NCBI RefSeq assembly: GCF_900090245.1
Contig: NZ_FMDN01000007.1
Location: 1 to 64,000, forward strand
DNA from: Micromonospora halophytica
GTDB taxonomy: Bacteria; Actinomycetota; Actinomycetes; Mycobacteriales; Micromonosporaceae
Reading direction: 5' to 3'
Length of the DNA: 64,000 nt
The translations under genes were made by a program, and so were the position numbers. A model generated the notes under the pieces. That model saw only the letters and a list, made by a program, of their open reading frames with translations, ran no database searches and was not told the DNA's origin. This document shows, piece by piece, positions 45,575 to 53,017 of the stretch. The first letter of the stretch is position 1. Each line of letters opens with the position of its first letter.

Positions 45575-46804
45575 ATGAAACATGCCCTGCGCCGCCTGCG
45601 GACGGCGGCGGTCACGCTCAGCGCCCTCACGCTGGGGCTGAGCCTGGTGTCGGTACCCGCCGCCGAGGCGTACTCGGTCCAGCCGCTCGCACCACACTCC
45701 GAGCGGGCACCCGAATCGGAGCAGTTCTCGGCGGAGGGGGTGACCACGGTCGGTGAACTCCGCACGGTCGACAGCTCGCTCTCGTACGCCCGCGACGGTC
45801 GGACCCAGGTCATCCGGCACCCCGGCGCGACGTACGTCAAGGTGCACTTCAGCGCCCTGCGCCTGGCCGACGGCGAGTACGTCACCGTGTCCAGCCCCGA
45901 CGGCAGCGAGAGCTACCGCTACGACCGCCACCTGAACCGCGCGACCGGCTCGGACTACACCACCGACGGACGGCCGGGCTTCTGGGCGATGTCGGTGGAC
46001 GGCGACACCGCGGTGGTGACGCTGCACAGCCGCCGTGCGTCCCGGGGCAGCGCCGCGACCATCGACCGGTTCTGGCGCGGCTACGACCGCGCGGAGATCA
46101 GCCAGCACAACATCTCCACGCAGTCCGTCTGCAGCACCGACGCCCGCCGCGACGTGGTCTGCTACCAGAGCAGCCACCCCAGCGAGTACGCCCGCAGCAG
46201 GGCCGTGGCGCGGCTGCTGATCAGCGGCGGTGGGATGTGCACCACCTGGCGGGTGGGCAGCACCAACCGCATGCTGACCAACAAGCACTGCTTCTCGACG
46301 CAGTCCGCCGTCAGCGGCAGCGAGATGCAGTTCAACTACCAGTGCGCCACCTGCGGGGGCAACAACCCCGGCCCGGGCACCAAGGTGAGCGGCGCCACGC
46401 TCTACAAGGTGAGCAGCGGCGGGTCCGGCGAGCTGGACTACGCCCTGTACTCGGTGAACAACTTCGCCAGCATCCAGGGCTACGGCACGCTGTTCCTGAG
46501 GACGACCGCCACCACCACCGGCACGCGGATGTACATCCCGGGCCACGGCGACGGCAGGCCGAAGCGGCTGTCGATCTTCGAGGACACCCAGGGCGGCACC
46601 CGGTGCACCGTCAAGAACGCGAACTACAACACCTGGAACATCAGCTACAGCTGTGACACCTCCGGCGGCAACTCGGGCTCGCCGGTGCTGGACGCCAACC
46701 ACCGGGTGATCGCCCTGCACCACCTCGGCGGCTGCCCGTCGAACCAGGGCGCCAAGGCCCACCTGATCTACAACCAGATCGCCAGCCTGATCGTCAACAG
46801 CTGA
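45575..46804 (+). CDS. Secreted trypsin-like serine protease
   Basis: 409 aa. Signal peptide about 1-32 (LTLGLSLVSVPAAEAYS), a pro-/pre-domain to about residue 190 with a PPC-like beta region, then a chymotrypsin-fold domain. Catalytic triad: His in TNKHCFS (about 238), Asp in ELDYALYSV (about 288), Ser in TSGGNSGSPVL (about 366). Several cysteine pairs (MCTTW/KHC, QCATC, RCTVK/SCD) suggest disulfides. ATG at 45575 with AAGGAG upstream. Extracellular. Followed by a strong terminator. Confidence 0.92.
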   Translation: MKHALRRLRTAAVTLSALTLGLSLVSVPAAEAYSVQPLAPHSERAPESEQFSAEGVTTVGELRTVDSSLSYARDGRTQVIRHPGATYVKVHFSALRLADGEYVTVSSPDGSESYRYDRHLNRATGSDYTTDGRPGFWAMSVDGDTAVVTLHSRRASRGSAATIDRFWRGYDRAEISQHNISTQSVCSTDARRDVVCYQSSHPSEYARSRAVARLLISGGGMCTTWRVGSTNRMLTNKHCFSTQSAVSGSEMQFNYQCATCGGNNPGPGTKVSGATLYKVSSGGSGELDYALYSVNNFASIQGYGTLFLRTTATTTGTRMYIPGHGDGRPKRLSIFEDTQGGTRCTVKNANYNTWNISYSCDTSGGNSGSPVLDANHRVIALHHLGGCPSNQGAKAHLIYNQIASLIVNS

Positions 46805-46810
46805 CGGTGA

Positions 46811-46843
46811 GTGCCGGAGCGCGCGACCGGCGCGCTCCGGCAC
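46811..46843 (+). terminator. 14-bp hairpin after the protease gene
   Basis: GTGCCGGAGCGCGC (46811-46824) pairs perfectly with GCGCGCTCCGGCAC (46830-46843) around a 5-base loop, 6 bases past the stop codon. Confidence 0.8.
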
Positions 46844-46942
46844 GGTGGACCACGATGATCATCGAAGCGCCAGGGACGGACCGGACGACGGCGCCGGGTG
46901 AGACGTTCACCGGGGACACCCACCGCCCGGGCGGCGTCCGGA

Positions 46943-47152
46943 TCAGGCCGCCTCACGCAGGTCGGCCAGGCCGAGCCGGGTACGCCGGCGCAGCAGTTCC
47001 TCCAGCTCGGCGACGGTGCCCACCTCACCGAGGACGTTCCTGCCGCCGCCGAAGCGGGCCGGGTAGCGATGGGTCAGGCGGTACCGGTGCCGGCCCCGGA
47101 CCAGCTCCACGGTGACCTGGAAGCGCCCGCAGCAGCAGCACACCAACCTCAC
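46943..47152 (-). CDS. Small conserved-looking protein with a Cys4 run, 69 aa
   Basis: From GTG 47152 the minus strand encodes 69 aa beginning MRLVCCCCGRFQVTVELVRG, followed by HRYRLTHRYPARFGGG and the helix VAELEELLRRRTRLGLADL. Codon bias and amphipathic helix support a real gene, but the ribosome-binding site is weak and the frame stays open to 47230. Four adjacent cysteines might bind metal. Function unknown. Confidence 0.5.
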   Translation of the reverse strand: MRLVCCCCGRFQVTVELVRGRHRYRLTHRYPARFGGGRNVLGEVGTVAELEELLRRRTRLGLADLREAA

Positions 47153-47287
47153 CCGGCGACGGTAGCTCCGAGCCGCGCAGACACCATCCGGGCAGGGAGG
47201 ACGAGCGGACGGACTCCGGACACGCCGCACCGCTGCCGACGGTGATCTGCCTCACGACTGTCGGTGCCGTCTGGTTGACTGGTCGCC

Positions 47288-48403
47288 GTGGACCTGCCGA
47301 TCAATCCGCCGGTCGAACCGATGCTGGCCAAGAGCGTGGCCCGGTTGCCCACCGATCCCGGCCTGACGTACGAGCCGAAGTGGGACGGCTTCCGGTGCAT
47401 CGTGTTCCGCGACGGCGACGAGGTCGAGCTGGCCAGCCGGGGCGGCAAGTCGATGACCCGCTACTTCCCCGAGGTGGTCGAACAGGCCTGTCGGCAGCTG
47501 CCCGAGCGGTGCGCGGTCGACGGCGAGCTGATCGTGATCCGCCGGGACGGCCCGGGCGGGCAGCCCCGGCTCGACTTCGAACTGCTCGCCCAGCGCATCC
47601 ATCCGGCCGCCTCCCGGGTGAAGCTGCTCGCCGAGACGACCCCCGCCGACTTCGTCGCCTTCGACCTGCTCGCCCTCGACGACGAACTGCTGACCGGCGA
47701 GCCCTATCCGGTGCGCCGGGCCCGGCTGGAGGCGGCGCTGGCCGGGGTCCGTCCGCCGGTGCACGTCACCCAGGTCACCACCGACCCGGAGACGGCCCGC
47801 CGCTGGTTCGAGGTGTTCGAGGGCGCCGGGCTGGACGGGTTGATCGTCAAACCGGCCGACCTGCCGTACGAGCCGGGCAAGCGGCTGATGTCCAAGGTCA
47901 AGCACGCCCGCACCGCCGACGTGGTGGTGGCCGGCTTCCGCTGGCACAAGTCGGGGCCGGTGGTCGGCTCCCTGCTGCTCGGCCTCCACGACGACTCCGG
48001 GGTGCTGCACCACGTGGGGGTGAGCTCGTCGTTCACCATGGCCCGCCGCCAGGAGCTGCTGGCGGAGCTGGCCCCCTACCGGGACGTCGACGGCGACCAC
48101 CCGTGGGTGCACGGCGACCACGAGCGCGGCCAACGCATCCCGGGCGGGGTGAGCCGGTGGACGGGCACCAAGAACCTCGAGTGGGAGCCGCTGCGTCCCG
48201 AGCTGGTGGTCGAGGTGGCGTACGACGCGATGGAGGGCGACCGGTTCCGGCACACCGCCCGGTTCGTCCGCTGGCGGCCCGACCGCGAGCCCGGCTCCTG
48301 CCGCTACGACCAGCTCGACCGTCCGGTCCGGTTCGACGTGGACCAGGTCCTGCGGGGTGACCCGGCGGCGACCGTCGAGCCGGCCACGGCCGGTCCGGCG
48401 TAG
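47288..48403 (+). CDS. ligC: ATP-dependent DNA ligase, LigC type
   Basis: 371 aa. Adenylated Lys31 in YEPKWDGFR (motif I), motif III CAVDGELIVI, motif IV LDGLIVKPADLPYEPGKR and motif V LMSKVKHARTADVVVAGF, then an OB-fold domain. The length and lack of Ku-, nuclease- or polymerase-domains match mycobacterial LigC. LigC works with a stand-alone LigD-like polymerase (PrimPolC) in gap repair; such a polymerase is at 59455-60483. GTG at 47288. Its TAG stop forms a TAGCCT -10-like hexamer before the next gene. Confidence 0.92.
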   Translation: MDLPINPPVEPMLAKSVARLPTDPGLTYEPKWDGFRCIVFRDGDEVELASRGGKSMTRYFPEVVEQACRQLPERCAVDGELIVIRRDGPGGQPRLDFELLAQRIHPAASRVKLLAETTPADFVAFDLLALDDELLTGEPYPVRRARLEAALAGVRPPVHVTQVTTDPETARRWFEVFEGAGLDGLIVKPADLPYEPGKRLMSKVKHARTADVVVAGFRWHKSGPVVGSLLLGLHDDSGVLHHVGVSSSFTMARRQELLAELAPYRDVDGDHPWVHGDHERGQRIPGGVSRWTGTKNLEWEPLRPELVVEVAYDAMEGDRFRHTARFVRWRPDREPGSCRYDQLDRPVRFDVDQVLRGDPAATVEPATAGPA

Positions 48404-48436
48404 CCTGGGCCGGAAAACGATCACGGAGGCTCGCTG

Positions 48437-50014
48437 GTGACCCGCACATCCCACCGGATCCGTCGGGTCCGGCTCACCCTGGCCGGGCTCGTCTCGGGCG
48501 CGCTGCTCGCCGCCGGCTGCACGCTGCCGGCGCTCGTCCCGGGCAGCGCCGAGAAGGCGGCGGCGCCCGGCACCGCGCCGACCTGGCGGGCCTGTCCGGA
48601 GGTCGCGGAGGAACTGGTCGGTCGCGGCGCGCCCGGCATGCGGTACGAGTGCGCGAAGATCGCCGTGCCCCGCAACTGGGGCACCGGCGCCGGGGCGACC
48701 GCCGGCCCGGGCACCGGGAAGACCTTCGAGATCGCGTTGCTGCGGGCCCGCTCGTCGAAGCAGCGGGACCGGATCGGCTCCCTGGTGATCAACCCCGGCG
48801 GGCCGGGCGGCTCCGGGGTGGACACCGCGGTCTACCTCTCCTTCGGCCAGGCCTTCGGCGGGTTGCCGGCCTCGATCACCGACCGCTTCGACATCGTCGG
48901 TTTCGACCCGCGCGGGGTGTCCCGGTCCAGCCCGGTCAAGTGCATCTCCGACGCCGACCTGGACGCCAGTTTCGGCGCCGATCCCGACCCGCGCAGCCAG
49001 GAGTCCTTCGACGCCTACCGCACGCTCAACCAGCGGGTCGGGCGCGGCTGCGGCGACAAGTACGGCGACCAGCTCCCCCTCTACGGCACCGAGCAGGCCG
49101 CCCGGGACATGGACGCGGTGCGCGCGGCGGTGGGCGACGAGAAGCTGACCTACCTCGGCTACTCCTACGGCACCCTGCTCGGCGCCACGTACGCCCAGCT
49201 CTACCCGCGCAACGTGCGGGCCATGGTGCTCGACGGCGCGGTCGACCCGCGGCAGCAGCTGATCGCCGGCTCGGAGAGCCAGGCCAAGGGCTTCGAGCGG
49301 GCGTTCGGCAACTTCTCCCGGTGGTGCGCGGCCAACGCCGGGCGCTGCCCGATCGCCCCGGACGCCCGGGCCGCGGTGACCTCGGCGATCGACAAGGCGA
49401 GGGTCTCCCCGGCACGCGGCGCCGACGGGCGGGAGGCCACCTCGGGCTGGGTCTTCTACGCGGTCATCTCGTCGCTCTACACCGAGTCGGGCTGGGAGGA
49501 ACTGGCCCGGGCCGTGGACGAGCTGGAGGCAGGCGACCCGAGCGGGGTGTTCGCCCTCGCCGACGCGTACGCGGGCCGGGACGAGGAGGGCAACTACTCC
49601 AACCTGTTCGACGCGAACCTCGCCGTCAACTGCGCCGACGAGACGGAGAAGCCGAGCATCGCCCGGATCCGCGAGCTGCAGTCGCAGTGGCGGGACAGGT
49701 ACCCGCTCTTCGGCCCGTCGCTGGCCGTGGGGATGCTCGGCTGCGTGGAGTGGCCGGGCCAGCGGGACCCGTACCCGACCGGCCGGGCCGAGGGCGCCCC
49801 GCCGATCGTGGTGGTCGGCACCACCGGGGACCCGGCCACCCCGTACGAGCAGACCGCGAAGCTGGCCTCGATGCTGGGGGTGGGCCGGGTCCTGACCTGG
49901 GAGGGCGAGGGGCACACCGCCTACCCGCAGACCACCTGCGTCACCGACGCGGTGGACGCGTACCTGATCTCGCTGACGGTGCCCCGGGAGGGGTTGCGCT
50001 GCCCGGCCCGGTGA
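48437..50014 (+). CDS. Exported alpha/beta-hydrolase, tripeptidyl aminopeptidase (Slp/TAP) type
   Basis: 525-aa lipoprotein. Lipobox ALLAAGCTL (Cys28). Serine-peptidase fold of the Streptomyces SlpD/E/TAP group: oxyanion segment LVINPGGPGGSGV, DIVGFDPRGVSRSSPV, nucleophile in YLGYSYGTLLGATYAQ (Ser about 243), and a TAP-like C-terminal domain with VGTTGDPATPYEQ (Asp about 465) and GEGHTAYPQTTCV (His about 492). Probably trims peptides from secreted proteins outside the membrane. GTG at 48437. Confidence 0.92.
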   Translation: MTRTSHRIRRVRLTLAGLVSGALLAAGCTLPALVPGSAEKAAAPGTAPTWRACPEVAEELVGRGAPGMRYECAKIAVPRNWGTGAGATAGPGTGKTFEIALLRARSSKQRDRIGSLVINPGGPGGSGVDTAVYLSFGQAFGGLPASITDRFDIVGFDPRGVSRSSPVKCISDADLDASFGADPDPRSQESFDAYRTLNQRVGRGCGDKYGDQLPLYGTEQAARDMDAVRAAVGDEKLTYLGYSYGTLLGATYAQLYPRNVRAMVLDGAVDPRQQLIAGSESQAKGFERAFGNFSRWCAANAGRCPIAPDARAAVTSAIDKARVSPARGADGREATSGWVFYAVISSLYTESGWEELARAVDELEAGDPSGVFALADAYAGRDEEGNYSNLFDANLAVNCADETEKPSIARIRELQSQWRDRYPLFGPSLAVGMLGCVEWPGQRDPYPTGRAEGAPPIVVVGTTGDPATPYEQTAKLASMLGVGRVLTWEGEGHTAYPQTTCVTDAVDAYLISLTVPREGLRCPAR

Positions 50015-50057
50015 CGCAGGCACTGCGTACCCGGCTGGGCCGGCGCGCTGAGGCCCG

Positions 50058-50555
50058 TCACCCCTGCGGCGGACGCCTCCTCCTGGACCGTTCCCAGACC
50101 GGCCGCTCCGGCGGGGCGGGCGGCAGCGGTTCGAGCTCGGGCAGGTCGATGCCCTGCCGGGCCGCCAACTCCTCCAGCAGCGCCCGCATCCGGCGCACGT
50201 CCCGCTTCAGCTCCTCCTGCTCGTCGTGCTCGAAGGCGTCGTCGTCGACGATGAGCCGGCTGGCGAAGTGCGCGGTGATCAGGGGGATGACCAGCAGGAC
50301 CATGGTGGAGATGAGCAGCGCCGCGAGGGTACGCCCCTGCCAGCTGGTCGGTGAGATGTCGCCGTAGCCGACGGTGGAGGCGGTGACCACCGCCCACCAG
50401 ACCGCGTCGGCGGGGCTGCGGTTCTCCACCTGGCCGTAGATCACGCCCGCCACCACGATCATCAACAGGTACGAGGCGATCAGGGTGCGCGGTGAGTTCG
50501 CGAACCAGACCAGCCCGCGGTAGATCCAGCGGAACGGCAGCAGCAGGAACTCCAT
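50058..50555 (-). CDS. Two-TM potassium channel
   Basis: 165 aa. TM1 about 24-41 (LIASYLLMIVVAGVIY), pore helix and selectivity filter TVGYG at 61-65, TM2 about 75-96 (TLAALLISTMVLLVIPLITAHF), then a charged Glu/Arg-rich tail with coiled-coil character (EHDEQEELKRDVRRMRALLE). There is no RCK domain. ATG at 50555. Divergent from the GNAT gene across 73 bases. Confidence 0.92.
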   Translation of the reverse strand: MEFLLLPFRWIYRGLVWFANSPRTLIASYLLMIVVAGVIYGQVENRSPADAVWWAVVTASTVGYGDISPTSWQGRTLAALLISTMVLLVIPLITAHFASRLIVDDDAFEHDEQEELKRDVRRMRALLEELAARQGIDLPELEPLPPAPPERPVWERSRRRRPPQG

Positions 50556-50628
50556 GCCGCACCATGCTGCCCGCTGCGGACAACCCCGGCGGGCACATCG
50601 GTCGGTGTCGTTGTGGCAGGCTGCGGCC

Positions 50629-51081
50629 ATGACCGACGTGATCTTCCGGGAGGCGGTCCGGGCGGACCTGCCCGACCTCATCGCCCTGCTCGCCGACGAC
50701 GTGCTCGGCAAGGCCCGGGACTTCACCGAGGTGGACGAGGCGTACGAGCGGGCGTTCGCCGACATCACCGCCGACCCGCGCAACCGGCAGGTCGTCGCCG
50801 ACCGGGGCGGCGAGATCGTCGGCTGCATGCAGATCACGTACATCCCGGGGCTGGGCCGGCACGGCGCCGAGCGGGCCCTGATCGAGTCGGTACGGGTCCG
50901 CTCCGACCTGCGCGGGCAGGGGCTGGGCCGGCTGATGATGGAGTGGGCGATCGACGAGGCCCGGCAGCGGGGCTGCGCGCTGGTGCAGCTCACCACCGAC
51001 AAGTCCCGGGACGACGCACACCGCTTCTACCGCACCCTGGGCTTCGTCGCCAGCCACGAGGGCATGAAGCTCCCGCTGTGA
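50629..51081 (+). CDS. GNAT family N-acetyltransferase
   Basis: 150 aa. FREAVRADLPDLIALLADD, VGCMQITYIPGL, and the acetyl-CoA loop VRSDLRGQGLGRLMMEWAI near residue 95, then CALVQLTTDKSRDDAHRFYRTLGF. The last part is the standard GNAT C-terminus. Substrate unknown. ATG at 50629 without a clear ribosome-binding site, so it may be leaderless. Confidence 0.9.
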   Translation: MTDVIFREAVRADLPDLIALLADDVLGKARDFTEVDEAYERAFADITADPRNRQVVADRGGEIVGCMQITYIPGLGRHGAERALIESVRVRSDLRGQGLGRLMMEWAIDEARQRGCALVQLTTDKSRDDAHRFYRTLGFVASHEGMKLPL

Positions 51082-51301
51082 CGGACGTCGGCCGGGCGAC
51101 CCGCGATCCATCCGCGCGATCAGGTCCGTAGCGTCCGCGCACCCACCCCGACCTGTCCCGGCCCGAAGCCCGGCGGCGATGCCACCGCCCTGCCACGGGG
51201 CCTGGTCCGGAGCCGGTCGGGTGACGCCGACGCCGGCGTCCCGGCGAGAGCGGCGGCGGTCGGCGACGCCAGCACCGGAGGCCGGGATCGGGGTCGGGAC
51301 G

Positions 51302-52021
51302 TCAGTCGTCGACCAGGTGGCCGTCGCGGAGGGTGAGGGTACGGTCGGCCAGTTCGATCAGGGCCGGGTCGTGCGTGGCGACCAGCGCGGTCATCCCACG
51401 GGCGTGCACCACGGCGCGCAGCAGATCCATGATCGACCGGCCGGTCTCCGAGTCGAGCTGGCCGGTCGGCTCGTCCGCGATCAGCAGGTCCGGCTCGTTG
51501 GCCAGCGCCCGGGCCACCGCCACCCGCTGCTGCTGGCCGCCGGAGAGCTCGTACGGCCGCTGCGCCGCGTGCCCGCCCAGCCCCACCAGCTCCAGCAGCA
51601 CCGCCACCCGCTCCTCCCGCTGAGCCGCCGGCACCCGGGCCAGCCGCAGCGGCACCCCGACGTTCTCGGCGGCGGAGAGGATCGGCACCAGCCCGAAGGT
51701 CTGGAACACGAAACCCACCGTGCCCCGGCGCAGCCGCAGCAGCTCCGCCTCCCCGGCGGCGGTCACGTCGTGCCCGGCCACGTGCACCCGGCCGCTGTCC
51801 GGCCGGTCCAGCCCGCCGACCAGGTTGAGCAGGGTGGTCTTGCCGGCGCCCGAGCGGCCCCGCACCACCACCAGTTCGCCCCGGCCCGCCCGGAACGAGA
51901 CGTCCCGCACGGCGTGCACCGCGTGCGCGCCCCGGCCGAAGGTCCGGCTCACCCCCTCCACCCGGACGACCTCGTCGACGACCGCGTCGACGGCCCCGAG
52001 GGTGGAAACCTGCTCGCTCAT
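51302..52021 (-). CDS. ABC transporter ATPase, MacB/LolD type
   Basis: 239 aa. Walker A GRSGAGKTT at 55-63, Q-loop FVFQTFGLVP, signature LSGGQQQRVAVARAL near 158 and Walker B LLIADEPTGQLD near 174. Last gene of a four-gene operon; ATG at 52021 overlaps the preceding ATPase stop (ATGA). It pairs with FtsX-type permeases that move substrates mechanically across the outer face of the membrane rather than through a pore. Confidence 0.95.
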   Translation of the reverse strand: MSEQVSTLGAVDAVVDEVVRVEGVSRTFGRGAHAVHAVRDVSFRAGRGELVVVRGRSGAGKTTLLNLVGGLDRPDSGRVHVAGHDVTAAGEAELLRLRRGTVGFVFQTFGLVPILSAAENVGVPLRLARVPAAQREERVAVLLELVGLGGHAAQRPYELSGGQQQRVAVARALANEPDLLIADEPTGQLDSETGRSIMDLLRAVVHARGMTALVATHDPALIELADRTLTLRDGHLVDD

Positions 52022-53016
52022 GCGTCACTCCGTTCGGTGCCGGCGCCCACGTCGCCGGGACGGACCTGGACATGGTCCGGTTCGAGGTCGAGGCGGACCC
52101 GGTCACGCAGCGACAGGGCGTCCACGAAGGACGCCGGCAGCTGCATCCGGCCGCTGCGGTCCAGCACGGCGTACTCCTCGCTGACCAGTTCGGTGCTGCC
52201 GTCAGCGGCGACCCGCGCCGTCCGGCGTACCTCGGAGGAGGTCCGGCCGTCGCGGATCGCGACGGTCCGGCGGACCTGGGTGGCCACGGCCTGGTCGTGG
52301 GTGACCACCACGACGGTGACGCCCAACTCGGCGTTGATGGTGCGCAGCGCCGCGAAGACCTCCGCGCCGGTGGCCTCGTCCAGCTCACCGGTCGGCTCGT
52401 CGGCGAAGAGCACCTCCGGGTCGTTCGCCACCGCCACGGCGACCGCGCAGCGCTGCTGCTCGCCGCCGCTGAGCTGGCCCGGCCGGCGGTCGGCGCAGTA
52501 GCCGACCCCCACCATCTCCAGCAGCTCCTGCGCCCGCGCGCGCCGGGCCCGCCGGCCACCGGAGCGCCCGGCCAGCCGCATCGGCAGCTCGACGTTCTCC
52601 CGCGCGGTCAGGTACGGCAGCAGGTTACGGCCGGTCTGCTGCCAGACGAAGCCGACCACGCCCCGCCGGTAGCTCAACCGCCGCCGGTTCGACAGCGCGA
52701 GCAGGTCGTAGTCGGCGACCCGGGCGATCCCGGCGGTCGGGGTGTCCAGCCCGGAGAGGATGTTGAGCAGCGTCGACTTTCCCGAGCCGGACGCGCCGAC
52801 GATCGCCACCAGCTCACCCCGGTCGATGACCAGGTCCAGCCCCTGCAGGGCGACCACCTCGACCCCGTCGGTCTTGAAGATGCGGACCAGGCCGTCGCAG
52901 ACGATGTGCCCGCGCAGCCGGTCCCGCCCGCCGGCCCGCTCGGCCGCGCGGTGCGCGGCCCGCTGCTGCAACTCGGCCAGGTCCGGTACGGCGGTGCTCT
53001 CGGCGGTAGCGGTCAT
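52018..53016 (-). CDS. ABC transporter ATPase with C-terminal AbrB-like domain
   Basis: 332 aa, about 90 longer than its neighbour. Walker A GASGSGKST at 74-82, signature LSGGEQQRCAVAVAVA, Walker B VLFADEPTGELD. The extra C-terminus (about 281-320) reads EYAVLDRSGRMQLPASF, then LSLRDRVRLDLEPDHVQVRP, which fits the SpoVT-AbrB swapped-hairpin pattern D-x2-G-R-x-x-x-P...L-x-V-x-L. AbrB-like domains usually bind DNA or dimerise. ATG at 53016, one base after the permease stop. Confidence 0.92.
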   Translation of the reverse strand: MTATAESTAVPDLAELQQRAAHRAAERAGGRDRLRGHIVCDGLVRIFKTDGVEVVALQGLDLVIDRGELVAIVGASGSGKSTLLNILSGLDTPTAGIARVADYDLLALSNRRRLSYRRGVVGFVWQQTGRNLLPYLTARENVELPMRLAGRSGGRRARRARAQELLEMVGVGYCADRRPGQLSGGEQQRCAVAVAVANDPEVLFADEPTGELDEATGAEVFAALRTINAELGVTVVVVTHDQAVATQVRRTVAIRDGRTSSEVRRTARVAADGSTELVSEEYAVLDRSGRMQLPASFVDALSLRDRVRLDLEPDHVQVRPGDVGAGTERSDA

Positions 53017-53017
53017 C

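Noticed and set aside
47252..50023. Long minus-strand open frame across ligC and the peptidase gene
   Set aside because: Same antisense effect; the plus-strand genes have intact catalytic motifs, signal sequence and starts.
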